From the NCBI RefSeq assembly GCF_011682045.1, contig NZ_VVIW01000008.1, forward strand, positions 124,001 to 188,000: a stretch of DNA of 64,000 bases, in the 5' to 3' direction. Of this stretch, positions 49,630-58,454 are shown piece after piece (positions within the stretch are counted from its first letter, which is position 1; the number at the start of each line of letters is the position of its first letter). The position numbers were made by a program, and so were the translations under genes. This DNA comes from Massilia aquatica. Lineage in GTDB: Bacteria > Pseudomonadota > Gammaproteobacteria > Burkholderiales > Burkholderiaceae_D. The notes under the pieces are model-generated. The model saw only the letters and a list, made by a program, of their open reading frames with translations. It did not search any database and was not told where the DNA came from.

Positions 49630-50430
49630 ATGGCCCACCCGCTGGAACTGCGCGCGCATGCGTTGCAGTGCTTACTCGAACCCGATCCGGCCACCAAGAC
49701 GGCGGCCATTGCCATGCTGGCGCAAGCGCAGCTGGGCGGCGACTGGCGCGTCGATCATGGGGCCGTGTTCGACGTCGCCCGTCCACTACCGGGCCGGCCG
49801 GAACGCCCGCAGCTGGTGCCGCCGCGCCTGGTGGGGCGGCGTTCGATGGTGACGGTGGAGGGGCGCGCGATGCTGGTCCATTCGCTGGCCCATATCGAAT
49901 TTAACGCCATGAACCTGGCGCTCGATGCGCTGTGGCGCTTCCCGAGCCTGCCGGACGGGTACTACACCGACTGGCTGCGCGTGGCCAAGGAAGAGGCGGT
50001 TCATTTTTCGATGCTGGCCGCGCACCTCGGGGTGCTGGGGTACGGCTACGGCGACTTCCCGGCGCACGACAGCCTGTGGGAGATGGTCGAGAAAACCAAG
50101 GGCGACGTGCTGGCGCGCATGGCGCTGGTGCCGCGCACCTTGGAGGCGCGCGGGCTCGATGCGATTCCGCCGCTGCGCGCAAAGATCGCGCAGGCGGGCG
50201 ACATGGCGGCGGCTGCGATCCTCGACATCATCCTGCGCGAGGAGGTAGGGCATGTGGAAATCGGCAACCGCTGGTACCGCTATCTGTGCGACCAGCGCGG
50301 GCTCGATCCGCAGGCGGCGTACGCCGCTCTGGCGCTGCGTTATGAAGCGCCGGTGCTCAAGGGGCCGTTCAATATCGAGGCGCGCCGGCGGGCGGGGTTT
50401 ACCGAGGCCGAGCTGATCGATTTTTCGTAA
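49630..50430 (+). CDS. DUF455 ferritin-like protein
   Basis: 266 residues. The DUF455 helical core carries the di-metal-type ligands in AHIEFNAMNLALDALWRF, AKEEAVHFSMLAAHLG and REEVGHVEIGNRWYRYLC. The rest (VPPRLVGRRSM, VEKTKGDVLARMALVPRTLEARGLDA) is typical of the family, which is found beside tRNA-modification genes and is thought to be a ferritin-like oxidoreductase (relative of MiaE). The function is unproven. The ATG at 49630 has AAGGTACG upstream; the longer frame to 49300 is not supported. It stands alone. Confidence 0.9.
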   Translation: MAHPLELRAHALQCLLEPDPATKTAAIAMLAQAQLGGDWRVDHGAVFDVARPLPGRPERPQLVPPRLVGRRSMVTVEGRAMLVHSLAHIEFNAMNLALDALWRFPSLPDGYYTDWLRVAKEEAVHFSMLAAHLGVLGYGYGDFPAHDSLWEMVEKTKGDVLARMALVPRTLEARGLDAIPPLRAKIAQAGDMAAAAILDIILREEVGHVEIGNRWYRYLCDQRGLDPQAAYAALALRYEAPVLKGPFNIEARRRAGFTEAELIDFS

Positions 50431-50596
50431 ATTGCCGGCGTTGGATTTTGCTGGGAAGTGCCAGGTTGCGGATCCCAGCTTCTTGTCCATGATGTGACCG
50501 ACCGCGGACTCGATCGCAAAAAATTCGCGCAAATCGGGAACCAAGGGCCGGGAACAAAATCCAAAGCAAAAAGGCGGGATTCCGGCAACCGGGGCA

Positions 50597-51130
50597 ATGA
50601 TGAGAGCGACAAATATACCGATGCTGGCGCTGGCATGTTTCTGCGTGCAGGCCCATGCAGACACCTACCAGCGCCATCTGCCGGGCGCAATCATGGTGAC
50701 GCTTGTAGACGGTCCCTTTCACGAGGGTGACCATCATATTGATCACTGCAATCAGGCCGATACCTGCCTGGTTGATCACCTTCCGCCACTGATGACACTC
50801 GGGCTTCCTACCGTCGAAATAAAGTCGATCACGGTCAGCGTCGGTGGAATGACTTATGCCCTTCCTTCGTCACGCATGTTCAATCCTGGACTGAGTTCGC
50901 AATCTGGCGGACTGGAGCGATTTGCGGGCTATTGCGCCAACCGTTTCAATTGTGCCTTCCGGGCGAGATTTGCCGAAGCCGGGGGAGCCTACGCGGCAGA
51001 ATGGATTATCAGAAATGGCGTTGCGACAAGGACGGTACTTTCTACCAGTATCGATATTTCGACGCTGTTTTCCGAGAACCGCATGCCACCGCGGGATGAA
51101 AAGTGCTCGCTGCCAGCGCGCACGTTTTAA
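50597..51130 (+). CDS. Secreted cysteine-rich protein, paralogue A
   Basis: 177 residues. A signal peptide (IPMLALACFCVQAHA) is followed by a ~150-residue beta-rich domain with GAIMVTLVDGPFHEGDHHI, DTCLVDHLPPL, IKSITVSVGGMTYALPSSRMFNP, AGYCANRFNCAFRARF and AEWIIRNGVATRTVLS. The cysteine pattern (CxxxxxC, then CxxxxxC) is shared with the next gene. The family is not recognised. It could be a periplasmic inhibitor or immunity protein given the neighbourhood, but no toxin is adjacent. Confidence 0.7.
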   Translation: MMRATNIPMLALACFCVQAHADTYQRHLPGAIMVTLVDGPFHEGDHHIDHCNQADTCLVDHLPPLMTLGLPTVEIKSITVSVGGMTYALPSSRMFNPGLSSQSGGLERFAGYCANRFNCAFRARFAEAGGAYAAEWIIRNGVATRTVLSTSIDISTLFSENRMPPRDEKCSLPARTF

Positions 51131-51224
51131 TGGCCGAACTGATCCTCGGACCGCCTTCGCCGTTGTCTGGCCGTCTGTCATAGTCAAGCAATGCGACCGG
51201 AATGACCGTATGAGGAGAGCAGCG

Positions 51225-51737
51225 ATGAACTTACCTTTCTTGGCACTGCCTATACTATCGTTCCTGGCGTTCGTTACATCCGACATACGAGCAGAGACCT
51301 ACCGATACGTCATGCCGGGAGAGATGATTGTCACGGTTGTGGATGGTCCTTTTCTGGCGTCCGGACACCATATTCGCGGTTGCGGTAGAGGGCCAACCTG
51401 CATAGTCGACCATGCGCCCCCCTTGGTCGGACCTGGTCGACCGCGTGACGAAATCAAGTCGATTTCCATTAGCGTTGACGGCCTGACCTACGCGCTTGAC
51501 GCTTCAGGCATGTTCAATACCAGCGCTGCCTTGCGTAACGGAGGAATCAAGCGAATCGGCGGATATTGCTACGATCGCCGCAATTGCGCATTCCGTGGGC
51601 GATTTGGCGATAATGGCCGGTCGTACGTTGCTGAATGGGTCATCAAGAACGGTATCCCGACGCGCACGGTGCTGTCGCCGAGCATGGATCTGGGTTGGTT
51701 ATTCGATGACAATCCGGCGCCGCCGAAATATGAGTAA
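51225..51737 (+). CDS. Secreted cysteine-rich protein, paralogue B
   Basis: 170 residues. The ATG at 51225 has AGGAGAGC 4 bases upstream and opens a signal peptide (LPFLALPILSFLAFVTSDIRA); the frame back to 50922 overlaps paralogue A and is rejected. The mature domain matches paralogue A over its length: GEMIVTVVDGPFLASGHHI, PTCIVDHAPPL, IKSISISVDGLTYALDASGMFN, GGYCYDRRNCAFRGRF, AEWVIKNGIPTRTVLS. The four Cys are kept. It is a tandem duplication with 94 bases between the copies. Function unknown. Confidence 0.75.
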   Translation: MNLPFLALPILSFLAFVTSDIRAETYRYVMPGEMIVTVVDGPFLASGHHIRGCGRGPTCIVDHAPPLVGPGRPRDEIKSISISVDGLTYALDASGMFNTSAALRNGGIKRIGGYCYDRRNCAFRGRFGDNGRSYVAEWVIKNGIPTRTVLSPSMDLGWLFDDNPAPPKYE

Positions 51738-51861
51738 GGAACTGGCGGCTATCCGACGATTCCCTCCCGGCCTTGGGCACGCGAACGGCCCGTAGAGCGT
51801 CCGGAGCAGTAATGCAGGACGATGCGCCGATGACCAGCAGCGCATCTGTTTTTGCCGGTTT

Positions 51862-53241
51862 TTAAGTCGTCGGGTTCGGAAAGCGCAGCGTGAAGCAGCT
51901 GCCATCGACGCCGCTCTCCACCCGCGCCGATCCGCCATGCAACTGCATGATCGACGCCACAATCGCCAGGCCCAGCCCGCCGGTGTCGCCATGGCCGCTG
52001 CGCGCGGCATCGGCACGGTAAAAGCGCTCGAACAGGTGCGGCAAATGCGCGGTGCCGATCTGCGGGCCGACGTTATGCACGCTCACTTCCACCATGCCGT
52101 CGACGACGGCGCTGGCCACCCCGATCGTGCTGCCGGGCGTGCCGTAGCGCAGCGCATTGGCCAGCAGGTTAGCCAGCGCGCGCCGCAGCAGGTCGGGGTC
52201 GGCCGCTACGCTGCCCTGCACGCGGTTCTCGAAGCGCATCCCGCGCTCCTCGGCCATGCCCTCGAAATACTCGCATAATTGGTCTACCAGCGGCGCCAGG
52301 TCGACCTGGCCGCGGCGCACCAGCGCGTCCGCGTGTTCGTTGCGGGCCAGGAACAGCATGCTGTCGATCATGCGCGCCAGGCGCTCGTATTCTTCCTGGT
52401 TCGAGGCCAGCAGTTCCTGGTATTGCTCGATGCTGCGACCGCGCGACAAGGTCTGCTGGGTGTGGCCCATCAGGTTATTGAGCGGGGTGCGCAGTTCGTG
52501 CGCCAGGTCTTCCGAAAAACGCGACAGTTGCGCAAAGCCGTGCTCCAGCCGCGCCAGCATGGTGTCGAGCGCCGCGCTCAGTTCGGCCAGTTCGGTGACG
52601 TCGTCGCGCCCGGCCAGGCGCAGGTGCAGGTGCGCGCTGTCGATGGCGGCCGCGCGCGCAGCCAGGCGCCGCACCGGGGCCAGTCCGTGCCGGCTCACCT
52701 GCCAGCCCAGCGCGAACATCAGCAGGGCGCTGGCGGCCAGCGCCAGCAGGACCTTGTCGCGGTAGGACGCCATCATCTGGTCGCGCTCGGCCAGCAGCTT
52801 GCCGGCCACCAGGGTCAGGCCCGCGCCACGGTGTTCCAGGCGGCGCCAGGCCAGGCGCGCCGGCGTGGGCCCTGGCAGGTCGCCGAACTGGATCTCGGCG
52901 CGGCCCGGCAGGCGTGGGACCGGCAAGTGCGCCGGATTGATCGAAATGCGCGCGGCGCCCTGGTCGTCGACGATCCACAGCATGCTGTCGCGGTTGCCCA
53001 TCATGTTCCCGTAGAGCTGGGGGCGGCGCTGCAAGGCGTCGATGCTGGCGCTGTCGTCGATCAGCGCGCCCATGCGCTCGACCCGGCCGGCCAGCGCCTG
53101 GTCGTCGCGCCCGGCCAGTTCGCGCGCCAGTGACTGGTACAGATACAGGCCCATGGCGCCGGTCAGGAGCGCGCCGGCCAGTGCGAATTGCAGCGCCAGG
53201 CGCAGGCTCAGCGAGCGCAGGGGGAACATCGTGGCGCGCAT
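51862..53241 (-). CDS. Heavy-metal/redox sensor histidine kinase
   Basis: 459 residues. Two membrane segments (LRLALQFALAGALLTGAMGLYLY and LLALAASALLMFALGW) flank a ~130-residue periplasmic domain (QLYGNMMGNRDSMLWIVDDQG). The HAMP region is RHGLAPVRRLAARAAAIDSAHL, the H box is FSEDLAHELRTPLNNLMGHTQQT, and the ATPase has ANLLANALRYGTPGS and GDTGGLGLAIVASIMQLHGG. It is of the CusS/CopS/HprS (IrlS) family. The ATG at 53241 shares a base with the response regulator stop (TGATG). The upstream frame to 53382 is antisense to the regulator's domain and is discarded. Confidence 0.92.
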   Translation of the reverse strand: MRATMFPLRSLSLRLALQFALAGALLTGAMGLYLYQSLARELAGRDDQALAGRVERMGALIDDSASIDALQRRPQLYGNMMGNRDSMLWIVDDQGAARISINPAHLPVPRLPGRAEIQFGDLPGPTPARLAWRRLEHRGAGLTLVAGKLLAERDQMMASYRDKVLLALAASALLMFALGWQVSRHGLAPVRRLAARAAAIDSAHLHLRLAGRDDVTELAELSAALDTMLARLEHGFAQLSRFSEDLAHELRTPLNNLMGHTQQTLSRGRSIEQYQELLASNQEEYERLARMIDSMLFLARNEHADALVRRGQVDLAPLVDQLCEYFEGMAEERGMRFENRVQGSVAADPDLLRRALANLLANALRYGTPGSTIGVASAVVDGMVEVSVHNVGPQIGTAHLPHLFERFYRADAARSGHGDTGGLGLAIVASIMQLHGGSARVESGVDGSCFTLRFPNPTT

Positions 53242-53912
53242 CAGGGCGGCGCTTCCAGCAGGTAGCCGGTGCCGCGCAGGGTGTGGATCAGTTTCACGGG
53301 GTAGGGGTCGTCGACCTTGGCGCGCAGGCGCCGGATGGCGACGTCGACCACATTGGTGTCGCTGTCGAAATTCATCTGCCACACCTGGGAGGCGATGAAG
53401 CTGCGCGAGAGCGCTTCGCCTTCGCGGCTGAGCAGCAGGTGCAGCAGCGCGAATTCCTTGTTGGTGAGGACGATGCGTTCGCCATTGCGGGTGACTTTGC
53501 GGCGCAGCAGGTCCAGGTGCAGGTCGGCCACTTGCAGGGTGTCGAGCTCGCGCGGCGGACCGCGCCGCAGCAGGGTACGCACGCGCGCCAGCAGTTCGGC
53601 GTAGGAAAAGGGCTTGACCAGGTAATCGTCGGCGCCCAGTTCGAGCCCCTTGACGCGGTCTTCGACGGCGTCGCGCGCGGTCAGGAACAGCACCGGGGTG
53701 GCGCCGCGCTGGCGCGCGATTTTGAGCAGTTGCCAGCCGTCCAGGCCGGGCAGCATGACGTCGAGGATGATCAGGTCGAACGTTTCTTCCTCGATCAGGT
53801 GACGCCCGTCGTGGCCGTCGCAGGCGACCGACACCATGTAGCCGGACTCGCCCAGGCCCTTGCGCAGGTAGTCCGCCGTCTTGCTTTCGTCTTCCACCAA
53901 TAAGATGCGCAT
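53241..53912 (-). CDS. Heavy-metal/redox response regulator, OmpR family
   Basis: 223 residues. The receiver has [16 protein letters not shown], the phospho-acceptor in [14 protein letters not shown] (Asp ~52) and [39 protein letters not shown]. The winged helix has [52 protein letters not shown]. The family is CusR/CopR/HprR. It is divergent from the hbpS-like and hiuH genes, with a matching dyad at 53966-53980 in between. It should control both directions. Confidence 0.93.
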   Translation of the reverse strand: MRILLVEDESKTADYLRKGLGESGYMVSVACDGHDGRHLIEEETFDLIILDVMLPGLDGWQLLKIARQRGATPVLFLTARDAVEDRVKGLELGADDYLVKPFSYAELLARVRTLLRRGPPRELDTLQVADLHLDLLRRKVTRNGERIVLTNKEFALLHLLLSREGEALSRSFIASQVWQMNFDSDTNVVDVAIRRLRAKVDDPYPVKLIHTLRGTGYLLEAPP

Positions 53913-53965
53913 GCCCGCTCCTTCGCCACTGGCCCGATTATGCCCCAGCCGGGCCTGCGGCTGGG

Positions 53966-53980
53966 TTACAAATTCGTCAT
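53966..53980. promoter_or_regulatory. CusR/HprR-type box
   Basis: TTACAAATTCGTCAT is an imperfect dyad of the kind bound by CusR/CopR/HprR regulators (ATGACAAnnTTGTCAT-like). It lies 53 bases upstream of the response regulator start and 70 bases upstream of the plus-strand gene. A further GGCTGTCATG nearby may be a weaker half-site. Confidence 0.55.
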
Positions 53981-54050
53981 GCGGCTGTCATGCTGGCGTG
54001 GGGGAGGGGGCGCTAGCATGGGGTCTTTGCTGCCCACTTGAAGGTCCGAC

Positions 54051-54551
54051 ATGGCTTTGCGCCTCGCTTCACTGTTTTTCCCGCTGCTGCTCGCCGGCGG
54101 CGGCGCCACCGCCGCCCCGCTGCTGCGGCCCGATATCGCCTTGCCGCTGGCCGCCGAACTGGTCGACGCCACCCTGGCCGCCTGCCAGGCGCAGGGGCGC
54201 GGCGCGGCCGTGGCCGTGGTCGACCGCGGCGGCAACCTGGTGGCGCTCAAGCGCGCCGACGGGGTCGGTCCGCACAACACTCTTGCGGCCCAGCGCAAGG
54301 CGTACACGGCCTTGTCGTCCAAAACGCCGACCCGGGTGCTGGCCGAACGGGCGCGCAGCGATCCCGACAGCGCCAACCTGGCCACCTTGCCGGAATTGCT
54401 GTTGCTCGGCGGTGGCTTGCCGCTCGTGTCGGGCAACGAGGTCATCGGCGCGATTGGCGTGGCCGGGGCCGGCGGGGCGGCGATGGACGAAGCCTGCGCC
54501 GCGCGCGCCATCGCAGCGCTGGCATCGAAGCTGTCCATTCAATCGAACTAA
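54051..54551 (+). CDS. HbpS/GlcG-like (DUF336) exported protein
   Basis: 166 residues. The signal peptide is FFPLLLAGGGATAAP. The GlcG/HbpS domain follows (AELVDATLAACQAQGRGAAVAVVDRGGNLVALKRADGVGPHNTLAAQRKAYTALSSKTPT, GGGLPLVSGNEVIGAIGVAGAGG). HbpS relatives bind haem and act as redox sensors; GlcG proteins are of uncertain role. Its stop contains the ribosome site for hiuH, so the two genes form an operon. Location divergent from the metal/redox two-component system suggests oxidative or copper stress control. Confidence 0.88.
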   Translation: MALRLASLFFPLLLAGGGATAAPLLRPDIALPLAAELVDATLAACQAQGRGAAVAVVDRGGNLVALKRADGVGPHNTLAAQRKAYTALSSKTPTRVLAERARSDPDSANLATLPELLLLGGGLPLVSGNEVIGAIGVAGAGGAAMDEACAARAIAALASKLSIQSN

Positions 54552-54563
54552 AGGAGTATGACC

Positions 54564-54968
54564 ATGAAAATGAAATCGTTTGCCGCCGCCCTGATCCTGT
54601 CGGGCATCGCGCAACTGGCCGCCGCCGCCAATCCGCTCAGCGTGCATGTGCTCAATTTGCAGGATGGGTTGCCGTCGGCCCAGGTCGACGTGACCCTGGA
54701 AAAACAGGCTGGCAAGCAGTGGGTTGCGCTCGCATCGGGCACGACCAATGCCGACGGACGCATCCCGGCGCTGTTTCCCGAGGGCGAGCGCTTCGATAAA
54801 GGGATTTACCGGGTGACCTTCAAGACCGGCGCCTGGTTCGCCGCCAGGAAGACCGACAGCTTCTTCCCGGAAGTGCCGGTGGTGTTCGTGGTCGACGGCA
54901 AGGTGGCGCATTACCACATTCCCTTGCTGATCAGCCCCTTCGGCTTCTCGACCTATCGGGGCAATTAA
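54564..54968 (+). CDS. hiuH: Periplasmic 5-hydroxyisourate hydrolase (transthyretin-like)
   Basis: 134 residues. The signal peptide is FAAALILSGIAQLAAAA. The transthyretin-like domain has NPLSVHVLNLQDGLPSAQVDV, FDKGIYRVTFKTGAWFA, FFPEVPVVFVVDGKVAHYHIPLLISPFGFSTYRGN, including the invariant C-terminal YRG(N/S) tetrapeptide. It hydrolyses 5-hydroxyisourate in urate breakdown. The AAGGAG at 54551-54556 is 1 base before the ATG at 54558 but 7 before 54564, so 54564 is the true start. In E. coli, hiuH sits beside the HprRS two-component genes, as here. It converges on pstS. Confidence 0.92.
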   Translation: MKMKSFAAALILSGIAQLAAAANPLSVHVLNLQDGLPSAQVDVTLEKQAGKQWVALASGTTNADGRIPALFPEGERFDKGIYRVTFKTGAWFAARKTDSFFPEVPVVFVVDGKVAHYHIPLLISPFGFSTYRGN

Positions 54969-54979
54969 GCGTCGCCGAA

Positions 54980-56044
54980 TCAGCGCATCTTCAGAGCGTC
55001 GGTGAGGGACCACTTCAGTGGTGCGCCGGCGCTGTCGGTGATGGTGGTCAGTTCGCCGAAGATGCGGCCCTGGACGTTGTCCGGCAGGCGCACGAAGGCG
55101 GTATTGCCGACCGCGTCGTCGCCATGCACGAAGCCCCAGGTAAAGAACTTGATTGCCGCGACCGTCTTGTCGGGCGTGCTGCTGACCTGCGGCACGATGG
55201 CGTAGGTGCTGGCGGTGATCGGCCAGCTGGCCGCGCCCGGTTTGTCGGTCAGCATTTCTTCATACGCCCCTTTGCTGGCCCAGCCGCTGTTGTTCATGGC
55301 CGACGAGAAACCCGCGCCGGTTGGCGAGACAAATTTGCCATCGCGGTTTTTCAGGCTGGCGAAGCTGAGCTTGTTCTTGGCGACATACTGGAAGTCCACG
55401 TAGCCAATCGCGCCCGCGGTCTGCTTGACCGCGGCCACCGCGCCGGAACTGCCCTTGACGGGCGTGGTGCCGGCCGCCCAGGTGATGCTGTAATTGCTGC
55501 CGTAGCCCGCTTTCCACTGCGCGCTGCTCTTGCTCAGGTAGTCCGAGAAATTGTAGGTGCTGCCGGAGCCGTCCTGGCGCGTCACGACCGTGATCGCCAG
55601 GGCGGGCAGGGCCAGGTCAGGGTTGACGGCCTGCAGCTTCGGGTCATTCCATTTCGTGATTTTGCGGCTGAAGATGTCGGCCAGCAGTTCGCCCGTCAAC
55701 TTGAGCTGGCCGCTGCTTACGCCGGGCAGGTTGATGACCGGGACGATGCCCGATACGGCCGTCGGGAAGCACAGCAGTTTGGCGGCCTTGCGTTCGTCGG
55801 CGGACAGGGCAACGTCGGTCGCACCGAAGTCGACCTTGCGGTTCTTGACTTGCGCAACGCCTTCGGTGGAACTGTTGGACTGGTAACTCAGATTCACGTT
55901 CGCCGATTTGCTGTAGGCGCTGGCCATCGAGGTGTACAGGATTTCGGCGGCCGACGAACCGGCGCCGGTCAAGGACGTTTGTGCATACAAAGCAGGCGAA
56001 GCCGCGACGATCGCGGCAAAAATGATCTTTTTAGAATAGGACAT
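54980..56044 (-). CDS. pstS: Phosphate ABC transporter substrate-binding protein
   Basis: 354 residues. The signal peptide is IIFAAIVAASPALYAQ. The PstS fold has TSLTGAGSSAAEILYTSMASAYSKSANVNLSYQSNSSTEGV, FGATDVALSADE, VTRQDGSGSTYNFSDYLSKSS (phosphate-binding RxDGSG(S)T), VKGSSGAVAAVKQTAGAIGYVDFQYV. It binds phosphate in the periplasm. pstC, pstA and pstB are not in the window, so this is an orphan copy, perhaps a second binding protein. It converges on hiuH across an 11-base gap. Confidence 0.93.
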   Translation of the reverse strand: MSYSKKIIFAAIVAASPALYAQTSLTGAGSSAAEILYTSMASAYSKSANVNLSYQSNSSTEGVAQVKNRKVDFGATDVALSADERKAAKLLCFPTAVSGIVPVINLPGVSSGQLKLTGELLADIFSRKITKWNDPKLQAVNPDLALPALAITVVTRQDGSGSTYNFSDYLSKSSAQWKAGYGSNYSITWAAGTTPVKGSSGAVAAVKQTAGAIGYVDFQYVAKNKLSFASLKNRDGKFVSPTGAGFSSAMNNSGWASKGAYEEMLTDKPGAASWPITASTYAIVPQVSSTPDKTVAAIKFFTWGFVHGDDAVGNTAFVRLPDNVQGRIFGELTTITDSAGAPLKWSLTDALKMR

Positions 56045-56488
56045 GGCAGTATTTCCGGGTTCGATAATTGTTCAGGGTGTGGCGACCGCGTGTCTCCGGC
56101 GCCATGGCTGGCGCAAGCGTGAGCGGGCGTGTCGTTTATCTCAGGCTATGCCGGGCTTGGCGCGGCAAGTTTGCAGGCCTGCAACGCGGCGCAATGCCAC
56201 GGCAGGCTGGAACGCTGGCAGTGTCGCCGGCTAAGCTGCCAGCGACCTGTTGATAGATAACTTTTTACGAACAATCATTCTACACGGAAATATCTTGGGT
56301 GTAGCTTATGCACCCGTCATTAGAGTAAATACTCGGAATTGCGCGCTGTTAGCGCGATTAAGGAACAGGGCTTAGTATCGAGGAAGAATTGTAAATACGT
56401 AAGATTGTCCTTTTTGCTATGCTGCGGCTGGAATCGGTTGACGAAATAATATTTGTCGGGCCGGTCGACCAGGCGCGGCTGCGCCCGT
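56045..56488. other. Intergenic region, no gene seen
   Basis: About 440 bases before pstS. The right part is AT-rich (56270-56400) and likely carries the pstS promoter reading leftwards. No frame with a ribosome site and normal composition was found. A Pho box is not evident by eye. Confidence 0.5.
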
Positions 56489-56514
56489 AAAAACGCCACC
56501 GCCTGGGCGGTGGC
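56489..56514 (-). terminator. Rho-independent terminator of the ligase gene
   Basis: GCCACCGCC (56495-56503) and GGCGGTGGC (56506-56514) form a perfect 9-bp stem with a very short loop. Reading on the minus strand it is followed by GTTTTTACG, a U-run. It starts 21 bases after the stop codon at 56535. Confidence 0.85.
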
Positions 56515-56534
56515 TGTGTGGCAAGGGGCGCGCC

Positions 56535-57653
56535 TCAGGCGGCTGCGGCGTCGCTCTCTTCATCGTCGCCTTCGCCTTCTTCCAGGGCCGCGTCGGCCTT
56601 GTATTTAAGCTGGGCGACGCTGCAGGCCGAGATGTCCAGATCGTCGCGCTCGCCCTTGTAGGTCGAGATATGCAGCTTGCCGTCGGGATGGGCGTACAGG
56701 TAGCGCACGTCGACCAGGGCGCCGACCGGCGGAATCTCGAAGTTCGACGAAATGGTGACCTTGCCCATGTCGACCTTGGCGCCGGCAGGGTCGAACACGG
56801 CCAGGTGCACGCTGCGCTTGCCCTTGGCGACCTGCTCGACCAGGAAGGTGCCGGTTTCATAGAACACGTGCTTGAGGGCGTCGCCGCCCGAGGCCGGCCG
56901 GCCGTGGGCGTAGGTGGCGTCCTTCTTGCGGAACACCACGCCTTCGCCGCGCTTTTGCCGGATCCGCTCGAAGGCCTCGGTCTTGGCCGCCGTGCCCCGG
57001 TACAGCGGCGAGACCGACACGTTGGCGCTCGCGCCTACCGCCGCGCTGAGCAGGGCGTGGCGTTCCTCGAAGCCGAGCTCGTGCAGCTTACGGTCGCCCA
57101 GCTCCAGGATGTCGAAAATGGAGAGGCGCGGACCGGGCAGCGCTTCGCCATCCAGGATGGTGCCGGCCGGCAGGCTGGACAAGTCCTGCACCACGCCCAG
57201 CGGCAGCGGGACCGGAAATCCGTTGCGCTTGCTGCCGACCAGTTCGCCGGGCGCCTTGACCGCCACCATGCGCCGGTGGCCGTCGTCTTTTTCCTGCATG
57301 ACCCAGGCATCGTCTTGCAGCAGCTTGAGGGCGCGCTCTTCGGGGATGGGATTGAGCAACTGCGGCAGCACGCCGGTAAACGCCGATTCCAGCTCGGTGC
57401 CCTGGTAGGGCACGCCCGCGTCGTCGGGGCTGTAGCCGCCCTTGAGCTTGCTGCGCACCAGGGTGTCGTAGATCTCTTTGGCTTCGGCGTGGGGCAGGGG
57501 TGTGGCGGTCTTGGCCTGGTGGGTCAGCGCGCTGCCGCGCCGGCCATTACGCCCGTACACCATCCAGCCGCCCTCGACCGGGTCGAGGTGGCAATGGTAT
57601 TCCTTGTCGGTCGAGCCCTTGGTCTGGTACAGCGAGACTGATTCTTTTTCCAT
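56535..57653 (-). CDS. WGR-domain ATP-dependent nucleic-acid ligase
   Basis: 372 residues. Residues ~7-75 are a WGR-like domain (SLYQTKGSTDKEYHCHLDP, GWMVYGRNGRRG). The nucleotidyltransferase follows: motif I EKDDGHRRM with the adenylated Lys122, ILDGEAL (motif III), RIRQKRGEGVVFRKKDATY (motif IV) and LKHVFYETGTFLV (motif V). An OB-like C-terminal part ends in an acidic tail. It is an ATP-dependent ligase of the small bacterial type, but the linking of WGR to the ligase is uncommon. Substrate (DNA or RNA) is unknown. Start 57653 has AGGACAAT upstream; the longer frame is discarded. Confidence 0.82.
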   Translation of the reverse strand: MEKESVSLYQTKGSTDKEYHCHLDPVEGGWMVYGRNGRRGSALTHQAKTATPLPHAEAKEIYDTLVRSKLKGGYSPDDAGVPYQGTELESAFTGVLPQLLNPIPEERALKLLQDDAWVMQEKDDGHRRMVAVKAPGELVGSKRNGFPVPLPLGVVQDLSSLPAGTILDGEALPGPRLSIFDILELGDRKLHELGFEERHALLSAAVGASANVSVSPLYRGTAAKTEAFERIRQKRGEGVVFRKKDATYAHGRPASGGDALKHVFYETGTFLVEQVAKGKRSVHLAVFDPAGAKVDMGKVTISSNFEIPPVGALVDVRYLYAHPDGKLHISTYKGERDDLDISACSVAQLKYKADAALEEGEGDDEESDAAAA

Positions 57654-57746
57654 GCGATTGTCCTGACAAATAAAATGAGAAGATCCACGTTGCGCCGGCG
57701 CCAGCCATGCTGGCACGCCCGGTGGCGCCGGTGGTAAGATCGGGGC

Positions 57747-58205
57747 ATGACAAATACACTTGCCACCACACTCCAGCCGACCCTGGTCCATACCCTGCGC
57801 ATGCCGATCCGCTGGGGCGACATGGATGCCATGGGCCACGTCAACAATACCGTGTACTTTCGCTATATCGAACAGGCGCGCATTTCCTGGTTCGACGAGA
57901 TCGCCTGCACCCCCGACCCGGTCGGCGAGGGACCGGTCATCGTTAACGCCCATTGTTCATTCCTGAAACAGCTCAAGTACCCGGGCGAGATCGAGATCAG
58001 CACCTTCGTCGGTCCGCCGGGGCGCTCGAGCTTCGAGATGTTCCACCAGATCCGCATGGTCGGCGCCGACGGCAATCCGGGCACTTTACACGCCGAGGGC
58101 GGCGCCAAGATCGTTTGGGTCAATTTTCCCGCCGAAAAATCGGTGCCGTTGCCGCCGGCGATCTGCAAGCTTCTGCCGCCACAAAAGTTCTTGCCGCCGA
58201 AGTAG
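57747..58205 (+). CDS. 4HBT-family acyl-CoA thioesterase
   Basis: 152 residues. The hotdog-fold signature MPIRWGDMDAMGHVNNTVYFRYIEQARISWF carries the catalytic Asp of the YbgC/4-hydroxybenzoyl-CoA type. NAHCSFLKQLKYPGEIEISTFVGPPGRSSFEMFHQI follows. It hydrolyses acyl-CoA thioesters; chain preference cannot be seen. It is divergent from the ligase gene (93 bases). A loose CGGGGC ribosome region precedes its ATG. Confidence 0.9.
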   Translation: MTNTLATTLQPTLVHTLRMPIRWGDMDAMGHVNNTVYFRYIEQARISWFDEIACTPDPVGEGPVIVNAHCSFLKQLKYPGEIEISTFVGPPGRSSFEMFHQIRMVGADGNPGTLHAEGGAKIVWVNFPAEKSVPLPPAICKLLPPQKFLPPK

Positions 58206-58454
58206 CCTTTCTGTCGCTCCGATATCTTATCAGCAATTTTCGCGCTGAGAAAATTGGACCGATCCCATCCTTTCATCCGGGTGGTGGGGGATCGTGCGCG
58301 ATCGGCAACTACCGACGGAACACGTCCGTTTAGCCCTGGCCTGATAAAAGTATTCGCACAGTGTTCGATGGATTTGTAAATAATCGGAGCTCTTGCTCAC
58401 GGAAAATGCGCCCCGGTGCGCCCGCAGCCGGCCGGAAGCCGTTTATCACACGAT

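Noticed and set aside
50922-51224. Longer N-terminus for secreted paralogue B
   Set aside because: Would overlap paralogue A and hide the signal peptide; a strong AGGAGA site marks 51225.
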